A DNA stretch of 64,000 nt from Oscheius dolichura (taxonomy: Eukaryota > Nematoda > Chromadorea > Rhabditida > Rhabditidae): the NCBI GenBank assembly GCA_932521035.1, contig OW051492.1, forward strand, positions 2,790,001-2,854,000, in the 5' to 3' direction. Shown piece after piece: positions 1 through 11,119 of this stretch. The position numbers were made by a program, and so were the translations under genes. Under the pieces are notes generated by a model. It was given only the letters and a program-made list of their open reading frames with translations, was not told the DNA's origin and ran no database searches. How positions within the stretch are numbered: position 1 is the stretch's first letter; every line of letters begins with the position of its first letter.

Positions 1-726
1 CCTTCGAGCTTCCCAGTTCCATTTTGTTTCATAAAACCATTGGTTGGGAAATTGGGTGTGGCTGGATAAAGGGGCAACTTCTAACTGGCGCTAGTTTGTT
101 TCATCGGGTGAGGGCGCTACTCCAGTAAAGATTTTGGATTCGCCCGAGCCGTAGTCCTCAAAATTCACGTAGAACTATAAAACTGCCCCCTGATCTGCAG
201 TTGCTACCCAGGCAAGGCAAAATAACTTTAAGAATCCGCCTTCAAATTCTGCTCACAACCCTCTCTGGATAAATTTGCAAAGCCACTCTTCCTCCCAGAA
301 AAAAAAACAGGAATGGATTAGCGGTAGTTTGCCCTTTTTTCTGAACCTTTTTCGCCAATGAAAGGTCAAACGGGGCAAGGTCTCTCTTACAACACACAAC
401 GGCGAGAGTCCGTCACCGGGATGTCTCCTGATACCAAAGGGATCGGCTATTTTTAGGCTACAACTTCTCATCCTCGTGCCCCTTTTCGAAGGCATCCCTC
501 CTCATCCTCTCGCCATCCATATCCCCTGCCACCCCGTCTTCCTCTCCGATCTCCAACCACCACAGTATCTTCCAAAATACGAGGCTTTCTTCATCGAATC
601 AACTGAGCTTATTTTCTTTTCTGTTTTCGTTCTTTTGCCATAAACCTATTCCTCACTATTTTCTCATATTTTGTTGGATAGTTTCTAGCAAAAACAGGCT
701 GCAAAAAGAAGGAAGGGTGGTGAACT
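1..726. other. No gene recognised
   Basis: I see no open frame with splice sites or a recognisable family here. The short frames on either strand lack homology to anything I know and have no supporting splice signals. Confidence 0.5.
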
Positions 727-860
727 TTGGTATTGTTCTCTTGGTTTTTCCGCGTCGCTAACGTATCAAAAAACTCGCCGAGTAGTATCTGCTTTGCTTG
801 GCACTTCAAGGTTACAGTTGGCATTCCATTGAAATTGGCAGGAGAAGCAAGTACACGGAG
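727..860 (+). repeat. Dispersed direct repeat, copy 1
   Basis: This stretch resembles 9058-9205 in the same orientation. Shared blocks include TTGTTCTCTTGGTTTTT near the start, TATCAAAAAACT, a CTGCTTTGC/CTGCTTGCC block and CTCAAGGTTA/TTCAAGGTTA. The match is diverged but collinear over roughly 130-150 bp. The two copies lie on either side of the F1-F4 gene array. No terminal inverted repeat or coding capacity is evident, so its class is unknown. Confidence 0.5.
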
Positions 861-1502
861 GATAAAAATAGTCTCGGGTCAGAAATATCTCCTCCCGGCT
901 GGAAGTGACCCCGATCGGGCGGCGGCGGGTCCATTGAGACAATGGCGGTGGAGAAGACAGATTTCGGGGCTGGTGAAGCTCCTGCACAAAAGTGCACAAA
1001 GTTTGAAAGGCCGGGATCCGCTATCTCCAGTGGTTTCTCAACCCCCACGGGACCCTTGGACACCCTGATGCGCGCGTCTACTACCCATGTCTCACCAGAA
1101 GCTGATTCCTATTCTACGCGGTGTATGCCTCATTTTCTTGGCGTTTAGGGAGCAAAAGTATATATTTTAATAAGTTATGAGTCAATGTTTTCATTGGGCC
1201 GACATGTAATGGTGCTGGTCTACTCGGTCGCTGGATTTTCACCGACGGAGGCAAAAACTGATGGATAAGCAAATAAACAAGGTGGCTGCTGTTCAGCGCC
1301 ATGAAGATCGTGATCGCTTCGGGAATCCGTTTCAGGACACGTAATTTATGTGACAGAAAGGAGGGAGACCTAGGAAAGCAATAGTCAAAGAACAAAGGTC
1401 AATCTCCTTGACCTACCCAGCTGAAAACCTTCAAAATCAATAGTTGCTCCATCGCGTCGCTCATTTGTTTTCTCCACTCGTCACATCAATCTACCGTTCG
1501 TG
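861..1502. other. No gene recognised; upstream region of F1
   Basis: No supported coding exon. The region presumably contains the F1 promoter. I see no TATA box or other motif that I would defend. Confidence 0.4.
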
Positions 1503-2661
1503 ATGGTGGGACTATTCCAATTGAAACACCTTCATCGAATTCCTCTGAACTTGGACAGCCTCCCTGACCGTCTCTGTGAGCAGATTATCTCAAAGGTAAC
1601 TCCATTTCAATTCTACCTTATAAGTTTTCCATTTTCTTTCAGCAATCAGCCGCTGCGATTTTCAATCTTCTCCATACAAATGTAAAGTATTGTAGCATGG
1701 TGGAACTGATCCTTTCTCGAAATCCAAATGTCGAACTCATTCGGAAAGTTCTCCAACATGGCAAGGTAGACCTCATCGAGTTTTGCCATAAATCATTCCA
1801 TAGGAAAAACTTCTACGACCGGAACATATTACCGCTCTGTTTCCACCACCCTCAAGCTCAAAAGACAAATTATTCTGGAGAAATATAAATTTGGACGGTT
1901 GGCTACAGGCAATTCGCAAAGATATTGATTTTTTCTTCTGCATTTCGGGAGAGAATAACGATTCAGTGAAGAGCCTCTTGAAACAAATGACTCCAACGTA
2001 GGTTGAAATATTTCAGTTATAATTTTTCTTTAGAACCTATCACATTAGCGAGCTTTGGGAGCAGCAGCAACACCTGGGGCTCAAAGAGATCCCGCTCCAA
2101 TCCATCCCAGTTCATTTATGGACAGATATATTGAAAAAGGCAACGGCCGTCTCGGCGACTCGCTTGGTAAAGATCAACTCGACAGTGGCGGCTGTCTTCG
2201 ACGTCTACGTGGAGTCGGCTGGGCTTGTCCGCACCGTGATCCAAAATGAACATCTGCTCCCAAAGGATCCACGAATACTGCCAAACGAAAACAAGCCAAT
2301 AGGCGTGGCAGCGCTTGAATATCAATATCAGCTACTTGATTTCCACCTGAAAACTTTGCTTGCGGTAAGAACTTCTATCCATTTTAACTGATGATGTGTC
2401 TAGAATGCGTTAGGATATCTTTGGTGTCCGTCGTCTTCCCCTAACCTTCCCTTCACAGTTAAAGACAAAGCACCTGTTGAGAAGAAACATGAACAAATGA
2501 AGAAGGACACCCAGAAGGTCCTGAAAGAAAGTTGTCCTAAACGGATGGAGGCATGGGAGGATATAAATACATTATTAGGATATGCACATCTCCCTCGGAA
2601 ACGATACACCCTAGATGGTAAGCCTGTCACCGGAAACAGCCTTCCCCTACTTTCTTCTTGA
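1503..2661 (+). CDS. F1: unrecognised F-box-like paralogue
   Basis: Function unknown. The spliced model has five exons (1503-1595, 1643-1765, 1804-1997, 2034-2364, 2404-2661) and gives 332 residues; an AATAAA lies about 20 bp after the stop. Exon 1 carries PLNLDSLPDRLCEQIISK, which has the look of an F-box core (Leu-Pro, then Ile-Ile). A second similar motif, PLQSIPVHLWTDILKK, lies in exon 4. The exon order and intron phases match F2 and F3, which supports the model. F1 differs in having no intron between the second motif and the following ATAVSATRL block, and it ends in LPLLSS without the C-terminal membrane segment seen in F3 and F4. F-box identity is an inference from pattern only; the family could be something else. 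Confidence 0.75.
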
Positions 2662-2830
2662 ACCTGTTGTATCCTTTCAAAATAAAGATATCCCTATCTT
2701 CCTCGTCTAGTAGAATGTTTCACTCGGTGTAGTACAGTGGCATCTGTCTGACCTGAGCACTACCGAGCCCAGTAATCAATACGCATATGCTCCCCATCCC
2801 GTTCATTTGACCCTTACTCCGGAATCACAA

Positions 2831-4910
2831 ATGATACACGAATCATTTGTATTGATGGGATACAGTTTTAACCAACAGGATAGACTTCCGCTGTCTTTGG
2901 ATCGAATTCCTTATCATCTCCGCCTGCAGATCATTCCCAAAGTAATTCTCCACATTCTGTTTAAAATCGACATCTTTATTCAGCAATCAGCTGGGTCGAT
3001 ATTCCAGCTCCCGTACACAAATTCGAAATATTCTGCCTTGGTGGAGACCGCCCTTTCCAGTAATCCTTATTTGGATGTGATTAGACAAATGCTGATAAAA
3101 TACAACAAGGTAAGTATCGGGGTCTCTTCACAAGCTTGTTTGGAGCGTGGAATTTTAAAACAATCCCTTCCTATTAAAGCGCTATGGTGTTTGTTTGTCT
3201 GTCCGATGGGAAAGTGTCCGACGGTAAAGGGATTATTAAATTTCTTAATCCCGGGGGCCGCAGCAGGCGGTCGTCGGCAGAAGAGCGGAAAGGTCGCCAC
3301 AGGTCGAAACGGATAATTCTAACAAGACGACAGCCGTAGGCTGCCGAAGGCCCGCTGGTTACTTTTAAAGGAACAGTCAGGGAGTTTTTCAACCCGGTCT
3401 CAGAAAATAGAGAATTTTTCGCTGATCACGATGCACTATTTTATAAATTGTCAAAATAAGGAGAAAACGTCGTTAAAAGTGCTCGAATATCGACCGACGT
3501 CCGCATACAAAATGACGGACATCCGCATTCGACACGCGGCAACCAGATTTTTACAAAATTACGTCCGCAGACGTCCGTATTTTTATTTTTTAATCCCTTT
3601 TCCGGCTGTTTTTTTAATCCTGTTTAATCTGGATACTGTAGCCAAAAAACTCCCTGACTGTTCCTTTAAAGAGAATAACCCGTGTTCTTTAAAAATCCTT
3701 TCTAGAAGAGCATCATCGCCCATGAAGATCGCGAAAGTCTCTTTCCGGCATCCGAGCATCTAGGATCTCTTAACAATTGGATTGCTTCGGTTTACTACAC
3801 AATCCTCTGTAATCTTCACAAGAGGAATATTGATTGCTTTACCTGGTTTTCCGATGTTCTTCTATAAATATTCAATGTTGTCTTCTAGGAAATCGTCTCA
3901 AAAGGAGAAAATTAAAAACCAGATGAAACCTCTTAAGTATATAATGTACGTTTTCTCGCGAGGCTTCTTTCATATTTCAGTACCTATCACATCAACGAAT
4001 TGCTGAAGAAGCAGCAGTGTATCGGGCCCAAGATAGTGCCTCTCCAGTCGATCACCATCGAACTGTGGAAGAAGATACTACCAAAGGTTTTTTTCAGCTG
4101 GGATTCCGGAAATAACAGGGCTCTTTTAGGCAACCGCTGTCTCTACTACTCGCCTGGCTAGGACCCAGTCGAAAGTGGCTGCTGTATTGGATGAATACAT
4201 AGAATCAAACGAGCCTGTCAAGCATATGGTGGTATATTCACCTTTGTTACCGAGAAGAAGTGTCACGCCGGTGAGATGGCAACTCGCCAATGACATGCGC
4301 AATTTTTATCTTCTGTCCCTCTTCAGAGTAATCTTTCTTTCTTCCCTATTTGTTTTAATTTTAGATGGCTAGGGGAATACTTCTGTGGGATTTCTCATTC
4401 GAGACGCCCCCTGAAGAGGTGAAGATGTACTATCCTGGTAGAATGCCCCATGGGGAAGAAGAGCGGGTATTTGAGCGCCCAGACGAGGAAGGTGAATGGA
4501 AGGCGAGAGAACTGGGAGAAATTCCATTATTCGACGACACGAAGTGGGAGACCCCTTACACACTCGACGAAGGAGCACTCCGCAATCCCAACAGCAATAA
4601 TATACCGTCCGGAATTCCTGTACTCAAATATGAAGAAGCTGTCGAAGAGGTGGACAGAGACCTTGCACATGAGATAAATGTGTGTTTATTTATCGTTTTT
4701 GCATATAAATAATTTCATTATAGAGATCCCGAATGCTCCTCCTAATTTTTAACGAGAAGCAAGAAAGAGAAAGACTGAGATATGAAAGAGGTATCAATGT
4801 TATTTGCCCTTGTTTAGACGACGGGACGTGATTTAGGAGATGGAGAGGAAATGGAAGGTTGGAAGGATGCTATACAAACATGCCGACGTCTACGAAAGAG
4901 ATGTTACTAG
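2831..4910 (+). CDS. F2: F-family paralogue disrupted by two MITEs
   Basis: Function unknown. Exons by paralogue comparison are 2831-2941, 2984-3109, 3706-3845, 3889-3945, 3981-4086, 4130-4327, 4365-4679 and 4724-4790, plus a last exon beginning at about 4837. Both F-box-like motifs are present (PLSLDRIPYHLRLQIIPK in exon 1; PLQSITIELWKKILPK in the fifth exon). The acidic exon with TLDEGALRNPN is shared with F3. The intron after exon 2 contains a foldback MITE (3363-3670). The 3' end is unclear: the last frame stops at 4908-4910, yet a hydrophobic run (MLLAFVIVLFNGG) follows in another frame, directly before a second MITE at about 4950. This looks like a frameshift plus an insertion in the membrane-anchor exon, so F2 may be impaired. 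Confidence 0.65.
3363..3670. mobile_element. Foldback MITE, TTTAAAGGAAC family, copy 1
   Basis: The ends are inverted repeats of about 25 bp: TTTAAAGGAACAGTCAGGGA on the left and its complement on the right, with AGTTTTT extending the match. The element is about 308 bp, has no coding capacity, and lies in an intron of F2. Four other copies with the same TTTAAAGG(A/G)AC terminus occur in the window (4950, 36990, 40591, 58825). Confidence 0.8.
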
Positions 4911-4949
4911 CTTTCGTTATAGTCCTGTTCAATGGTGGATTGTACTCTT

Positions 4950-5247
4950 TTTAAAGGGACTGTCAGGGACCTTTGGATTAGTGAAAGACTTAGCGTCCTT
5001 TTTCTGTAAAGCCCTTGGCGGGAGTTCCCATTTTCAAAAGCCATATCCGTGCTTTGCGGCGGTTGGTGAACGTTTTTGGTATCAGTTTGTAGAGAAAAAA
5101 TCGCTTGTAAAGGCGTACTATGGACGGTTTCTTCAACAGACCACAGAGAGCTCCAATTTCAAAAATGGGGAATCCCTGCCAAGGGCTTTACAGAAAAAGA
5201 ACGCTAAGTCTTTCACTAAACAAAAGGTCCCTGACAGCCCCTTTAAA
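4950..5247. mobile_element. Foldback MITE, TTTAAAGGAAC family, copy 2
   Basis: Terminal inverted repeats read TTTAAAGGGACTGTCAGGGA at the left and the near-exact complement at 5227-5247. The inner sequence is also palindromic: the ACTAATCC/CACTAAA and GCCCTTGGCGG/CCAAGGGC blocks pair. A long open frame through it is accidental. It sits directly after the hydrophobic tail of F2 and supplies an in-frame stop to it. Confidence 0.8.
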
Positions 5248-5316
5248 TGAAACAAACGTTCCCTCATTTCCCACTACTACGATTATGACCGTTCTTTATT
5301 TCTATTTGTCTGAATA

Positions 5317-5529
5317 ATGAATAAACACGCTCACAGAATCGTTATCCCATTTTCCGTTTTGTGTTTCTGTTGCCATCGGCAAGAGGACGATGAACGCTCA
5401 TATAAGACGGAGACAGAAGAATGCTCGAAGTCATCAAAAGAGAAAGACGAAGGCTCGAAGCCGTCGAAGGAGCCCATTGCAGAGGAGAAGAAGACCACCA
5501 CGGAAGAACACTACGAGAGCCTGCTTTAG
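5317..5529 (+). CDS. Possible small charged ORF after F2
   Basis: A 70-codon open frame. Its second half is very rich in Glu, Lys, Ser and Thr (for example TETEECSKSSKEKDEGSKPS), a composition more typical of coding than random sequence. No homology is recognised and no splice partner is clear. It could be an orphan exon of F2, a small gene, or chance. Confidence 0.25.
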   Translation: MNKHAHRIVIPFSVLCFCCHRQEDDERSYKTETEECSKSSKEKDEGSKPSKEPIAEEKKTTTEEHYESLL

Positions 5530-6022
5530 TCACCGACAATAAGGACTCGAGAAGACAAACAGGCCAACTGTATCATGATATACTCCAAAAGGAGAGAAGA
5601 AAATAAAGCAGTACGCTGTGAGAGTTGTTTCTTATTGAATAGGGGGCGCGCCTCTCTTCAGGCCGCCGTCTCCTCTGATTTTCTCTTGTTAACCATGGTA
5701 CAGTTGATTTCTTACTCATTTTCTATCTTTTTTAATACTAGACTAGAAAACTTCTATTTCATTAGATCTGAATTGTTTCTTTTCTACGCACTTGCCACCC
5801 TTCAAATGAGAACATAAAATAGCCTCTTATTTCGAAATTATCCATCCAGTCACCATGAAAACTAATTTATTCTTGAGCGCTTCAGACGTCTTTCTCTTTA
5901 GTTTTCTATCCAATATGGATGTTAAAATGCAGAAAATCGAACGGTGGAGTGATAGAGATTCGCGTCCCTAATAGGGACTCCCTATGCCAGCTTTGTTCAA
6001 CACGACCTAGGCCACACTTTGA
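5530..6022. other. No gene recognised; upstream of F3
   Basis: AT-rich intergenic sequence between the end of F2 and F3. No motif that I can defend. Confidence 0.4.
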
Positions 6023-7795
6023 ATGTTTTCGCGTCAGTCAGTTCAACTGCTAAATAAGTCAAGCCATCGATTAATTCCTGCCCTTTCCAGCACCATTCTA
6101 TTTACCTCTTCACTTTCAATGGGGTTTTCTCGATTTCCCTGGAATCTTGGTCTGTGTTGTGTTGGTGGTGTGATTGTATGGAAAATGCTGAATGTATGGC
6201 TTGATCATGACGAGGAGGACTATGACAGAGAGAAACGCCGTCTCCTCTTCAACTTAGGGCATTTCTCTGGTCCTCCGGTAAATTTCAGTCGGGTACCAGA
6301 CCATCTTCGTATCCAAATTATTGAAAAAGTAATTCCATCATTCAATTCTCGATGAATCGTCTCATTTCAGCAATCCACCAGGACGATTTTCACTCTTCCT
6401 TATACCAATTCGCGGTATTGTGTTCTGGTGGAAGCAGCCCTTTCTCGTAATCCGCATGCGATGAAAATTCAGCAAGTGTTGAAGGAATATGACAAGGTAC
6501 GATATTCTGCACACGTAGGCATATATATTCAGAAGGAGCTGATCGAGACCGCCGATATTTCACAACTGTTTCCGCCATCCAAATATCTAGAACCTATAAA
6601 TTGTTGGATTTCTGCTGTCCACATAAACATGCTGTGTTTTCTTCGCCAGGAACCAATTGGTCCGCTCGTTGGCAAGCTGCTCTTCCAGATTAAACCGTTG
6701 AAATATGTGAAGTATGTTTTTGGCACAAAAAAACGGGGGGCAGACACCTTTGCTCGGAGTGCTCTAAGCACCTTTATAATTTTACTCCATATTCTGTCTT
6801 TGATTTGTTCCTTGCAGTACCTATCACATTAGTGAATTATGGGAAGAGGAGCAGCGTCTCGGACCCAAGAAGATCGCGCTCCAGTCTATTCCTGTTGAAC
6901 TGTGGAAGAAGATTCTCCCGAAAGTTAGTCCAGATTGGATTCTGGGAATAACTTGGCCCATTTAGGCAACCGCCGTGTCTGCCACTCGGTTGTCCCAGAC
7001 CGAGTCGACAGTGGCTACAGTATTGGATGAATACGTAAAATCAGTTGCGCCTATTCAAATCATGATCAAGTATTCTAATATGCTGCCAGAAAATTGGGCC
7101 TCTCCTGTTTTACAGTCACTCGCAAAAGAACGCCGAAGTTTCTGTCGTTCTTCTCTGCTTACAGTAAGACTTTTCCTTTTCCCTTTTGATATGGATCCGT
7201 TCAGATGTCTATTACTCATGATTTGTGGTTTTATTACCCGCCTTTTACCCCCCAGGAAGAAATGAGTATGCAGGATATATGGAATAAGATCTTCTTGCGG
7301 GAAGAAAGGAAATCAAAAGAACGGGAACAGATGTTTTGTTTGTGCGGACATTGGGAGCTGGAGATTGACTACACGATAGACGAGGGGGCGCTCCCTGGTC
7401 CAAAGACGAACGCGGCTCCCAGTACTCCACGAATCAGCGACAACGACGCCCATATATTTGAGAGGGATGTCGAAAATATTTTCAATGTTTGTTTATACTA
7501 TACACATGCAAATATAAGACGTTGTAGGCAAATAAGAAGCTAGATTTCGATTTAAAACAGCAGAAGAGGGAAATTCTTCAGAACAACGCAAAATTAGACC
7601 GCTTCAAAATTGTAAGTTCCTCTTTCGGTGTCGTTAATTTTTTTGTTTAATTTTTAGGAATATAACTTGCGGATGAAAAAAGATAAGAAGAAAAGTAGAA
7701 AATTGGATAAGATAGCATTCGCAGCAGGGGTTGTGGTTGGTATAGAGGCCGTCATGATTGGGAGTCTGTTATACCTAAAATTAACACATCGTTAG
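6023..7795 (+). CDS. F3: full-length F-family membrane protein
   Basis: Function unknown; this is the most complete family member. Eight exons (6023-6328, 6371-6496, 6533-6711, 6818-6923, 6966-7163, 7205-7486, 7528-7611, 7658-7795) join in frame to 472 residues; AATAAA follows at about 7836. If translation instead begins at the in-frame ATG at 6119 the protein is 32 residues shorter. The N-terminus has a hydrophobic stretch (GLCCVGGVIVWKML) not seen in F1 or F4. F-box-like motifs are PVNFSRVPDHLRIQIIEK and ALQSIPVELWKKILPK. Near the end a basic helix (MKKDKKKSRKLDK) precedes a hydrophobic segment (IAFAAGVVVGIEAVMIGSLL), so the protein probably ends in a tail anchor with the bulk in the cytosol. 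That topology is inferred. Confidence 0.8.
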
Positions 7796-8000
7796 CTCTA
7801 CCATGAATACTAATACAATATACACCATCGCCATAAAATAAAGATTCATTTCAAATGGTATTTTCGTTGTCGAGCGTTCACTGTACTTTCACATTTCGTT
7901 TAGTGGACATCTCTATGACCTAATTAATAAAAAGCTATATAATCGATAGGAGTGCTCTTTCATTTGCTCTACTGCTTGTAGTCACAACTCAACTTGTCGA

Positions 8001-8810
8001 ATGGAAGAACTGCTCAAATTACAGCATCTCAAACGCAGTCCATTATCCTTGGGCCGGATACCCGATCATCTTTGTTTTCATATAATTCAAAAGGTTTCAT
8101 TTCCTTCGTTGTCATTTCAATACGACCCCTCTTTAGCATTCAGCCGCGGCTGTTTTCAGTCTTCCCCATACAAATTCAAGATATTCCCAACTGGTGGAAA
8201 CATCTCTATCTCGTAATGCTGATGTGAAACTAATTCAGGACATCCTCAAAGAATACGACAAGGTGACTGTCATATCTCAAAAGAGCCCTCAATCACAGCC
8301 GTTTTCTCCGCCTTTCATCGTCGGCAGACTACGAAATAACGCCGCTAAACTTTCAGAAGGAGTTATTCGAATCTGACGACATTTTGGAGTTAATATATCC
8401 GGTTTCTGATTATTTGGGATCACTATCCTCCTGGTTCTCTATAGTTCACATTAGTATCAAATCTTGCCTTCGGTCGAAGTCAGACAACGCGGCTGGCGTG
8501 GTATGAGGTTGGATTTGGCGAAACACGGAGATATATCAGATGTTTCCAGGCAATTAAAAAACTAGCGTTTTATGAAACAGAGTTTAAACGAAGGTATCCT
8601 AACTGGGAGGAAGATAACACCAAAATTGACGAGGTTAGTTAGTTTTCTACACCTTATTACGTTTTATCCTCTCAGGAAATGACTTCGTTACGTCGGAGAC
8701 TCGACCGTTTGGAAAAATACAATTATACGATGACAATAGTTATCATAGTTATGCTTGTTCTCCTCTTTATCGTGTTGTTATACACCTACTTTCCAATACT
8801 GAAACAGTAA
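8001..8810 (+). CDS. F4: short F-family tail-anchored protein
   Basis: Function unknown. Five exons (8001-8093, 8137-8262, 8357-8500, 8550-8633, 8676-8810) give 193 residues. Exons 1 and 2 match those of F1-F3, including PLSLGRIPDHLCFHIIQK. The whole central part, with the second F-box-like motif and the acidic exon, is missing, and exon 3 runs to the penultimate exon through a normal intron. The C-terminus has a short coiled-coil-like stretch (LRRRLDRLEKYN) and a strong membrane segment (MTIVIIVMLVLLFIVLLYTY), leaving only a few residues after it. This is the shape of a tail-anchored protein. F4 may be an internally deleted paralogue that still makes a product, since the frame is open and splice sites are good. 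Confidence 0.75.
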
Positions 8811-9057
8811 GCTGACTAAGCAATTCAGTATCATTGTTCATTTTTAGATATGGTTTCTTTTTGGTCAACTCAAATCATTTTGGTTCTTTCTTTCCCTCAA
8901 CGATCTTCAATCATCACAAGCTTCAATGAAGCCATTCTCTTCGTTATTCTTACCATACAAAATAAAGTATTTCCCTCTTTTCACCCTATTTTCGCTTTGT
9001 TTTTATGTTGTTAACGGTTGTAGACAGCAGGGAGAAGGAAGAACAGAAAAACTGGGC

Positions 9058-9205
9058 GCATTGTTTTTGTTCTCTTGGTTTTTATTCGTCGACATCGTAT
9101 CAAAAAACTAGCGGGGTGTAGCGTCTCCTCTGCTTGCCATCTCAAGGTTAGAGGTGACATTCCTGGGGAATTATCGAGAAAAGAAGGAACAACGAAGAGG
9201 AACAA
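9058..9205 (+). repeat. Dispersed direct repeat, copy 2
   Basis: Partner of 727-860, same orientation, on the far side of the F1-F4 array. It shares TTGTTCTCTTGGTTTTT, TATCAAAAAACTAGC and CTCAAGGTTA blocks at matching spacing. Divergence is considerable. Confidence 0.5.
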
Positions 9206-10081
9206 ATAGCCCAGAGTCGGAGATCTCTAGAAGGGCGGCAGCCAATGAGCTAGCCTAAATTTTTGGGATTAATTGGGGTCTCGAACAGAATATTTACCCA
9301 AAACTGGCCATTTCTAAACTTTGCAAAGGTCTCTACAAAACCTTGATATAAAAATTCTCCAGAAATCCCCGTGAGAACTACTGAAACTTCTCTTTTCTCC
9401 CCTATTATAGAGCCGCCGCCGCATCTCTCCTAGTCAAGATTATTTCCAGCCGAGGAGACATCTTTACTCCACGCATTTTTTTTCTTCCTCTTCCTCCAGA
9501 CTCCTTCTATTAATTTCTGTTTAGATGTGACAATTCTCAAGCGTGTTTTTGTATTTTCAAGTCATTATGACTCATTGTTTTTTAATAGAACAACTTCCAT
9601 TGCTGCTGATCTGTTTTAGTGATCCGCTCTCTCCCTCCCTCAACTTGTACAATAACTCTGCAAATAAACAAGTTCAAACCCTCCTTTTAGCGGGCATTTA
9701 TGGGCATAAAGATGCAAGCTGATACAAAACGGGAAACGAGAGAAGAGATGACGATCTCTAACTTCCATTAGGAACTGTAAACAGCTTTCGCCGCTAATCC
9801 AAATTGCTAGAGAAGGGAGAGCAATTTGACCTCCAATTGTTGACAAATTCACGAACAAATTATCGGACCTTCATTTGTGATCTGTCGGAGAGCTACGTAG
9901 CCTATTTGTTCGGCAAAGTTTCAAGGATAATGATCAAAAAACCGCTTGATTCATGGGTTTGCACCCTTCGAGGAGCTCTCCCACCCAGAGAACGATCGAA
10001 AACAAGTGAAAAGAAAGCACAAGGATGAGTCAAAAGGTTTATTTGCTCCGGTTAAGGATGGCAAAGGAGAGCAGCAACATC
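9206..10081. other. No gene recognised
   Basis: Intergenic between the F array and the collagen gene's 3' end. No supported exon on either strand. Confidence 0.4.
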
Positions 10082-11067
10082 TTAACGGCGAGTTCCGTCC
10101 TCGAAGAAAACTCCTCCATCGATGGCGCAGTACTTGGGGCAGATACCCTTCTCTCCGGCTCCTCCAGCGGGTCCGGCCTGTCCGGGGGCTCCTGGGTTTC
10201 CGTCGTTTCCGGGCTGTCCGTCGGGTCCGTTGGGTCCCTTGGGTCCAGGGGCTCCAGGCTGTCCATCGTGTCCGGGCTGTCCGGGCTGTCCGGGAGGTCC
10301 CTGAGGTCCGGCGGGTCCAGCGGGTCCGGGCTCTCCGGGTTGGATTGGCTCGGAGGGAGCGTCTTGTCCGGGCTGTCCAGGGGCTCCAGCAGCTCCGGGG
10401 TTTCCAGCAGGTCCGGAAGGTCCCTTGGGTCCGGGCTGTCCAGGAGCACCGTCGTTTCCGGGTGCTCCGGGCTGTCCGTTGCTTCCGGCATCTCCAGCGG
10501 GTCCAGGGGGTCCAGGGGGGCCGGGGGGTCCAGCGGGGCAAGGCTAAAAATATTGGATTAATCGCAACGGACCGATTCTTACCTTGCATGGTGGAGGAGT
10601 GACAGGCTCGCAAGGCTGCTGGGGAGGCTTTCCTGGGTTTCCGGGGAGTCCGGGAGCTCCGGGCTTTCCTGGGCGACCAGGCTTTCCGGGGGTTCCGGCG
10701 GGTCCAGCGGCTCCGGGAAGGCAGCAAGCGTCGCAGCCTCCTCCGGCGGCCTGTTGTCCTCCAGAGACTCCACTATCGTAGCCAGCCTGACGGGCAGTTC
10801 TGTTTCCAGCGGGGATGTTCTTCAAGTGGTTGACTTCAGTCCAGATGTCCTTGGCCGAGCCACGGCAGTAGTTGATCTCGTTGTGCATGGTTCTCTTGAC
10901 CTGGTGCACGTAGTTGTACACCATGGGGAGAGTCACGCAGACGGAGAGGACAGCAACCACCGAGAAGGTGACGGCCGAGTAGGCCACGAAGCGGTAAGCC
11001 TAGAAGTTGGGTTACTGTAGGCGACAAGAAGAAGGAAAGTTACCTTGATGCGCTGCTCGAGGTCCAT
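10082..11067 (-). CDS. Cuticle collagen
   Basis: Structural protein of the nematode cuticle. Three exons (11067-11044, 10999-10583, 10543-10082) give 300 residues, the usual size. The N-terminus (MDLEQRIK) is followed by a hydrophobic segment ([16 protein letters not shown]) that acts as a type II membrane signal. [20 protein letters not shown] is a conserved pre-collagen block. Two Gly-X-Y regions follow: a short one flanked by cysteine clusters ([11 protein letters not shown] and PPPCK-PCPAG) and a long one interrupted once at [10 protein letters not shown]. The C-terminus has a final Cys pair region ([11 protein letters not shown]). Cysteines flanking the triple helix are typical for interchain bonds. 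Maturation would need proline hydroxylation and N-terminal cleavage; an obvious furin-type site is less clear, although KRTMHNE and NRTARQ are candidates. Long antisense frames here are Gly-X-Y shadows. Confidence 0.95.
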
Positions 11068-11110
11068 GGCTGAACTGAGAGCTGAGCTGCCATTCCCCTC
11101 CCCCTTCTCT

Positions 11111-11119
11111 TCCTTTTAT
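11111..11119 (-). promoter_or_regulatory. TATA box of the collagen gene
   Basis: TATAAAAGG on the minus strand, 44 bp upstream of the collagen start codon, a usual position for a highly expressed cuticle gene. Confidence 0.7.

Noticed and set aside
253..495. 80-codon minus-strand open frame
   Set aside because: No start context, homology or splice sites; length is within chance.
4840..5250. 136-codon open frame after F2
   Set aside because: Most of it runs through a palindromic MITE; not a gene.
9951..10727. Long open frames overlapping the collagen gene in other frames and on the plus strand
   Set aside because: They are shadows of the repetitive Gly-X-Y coding sequence. The spliced minus-strand collagen explains the region.
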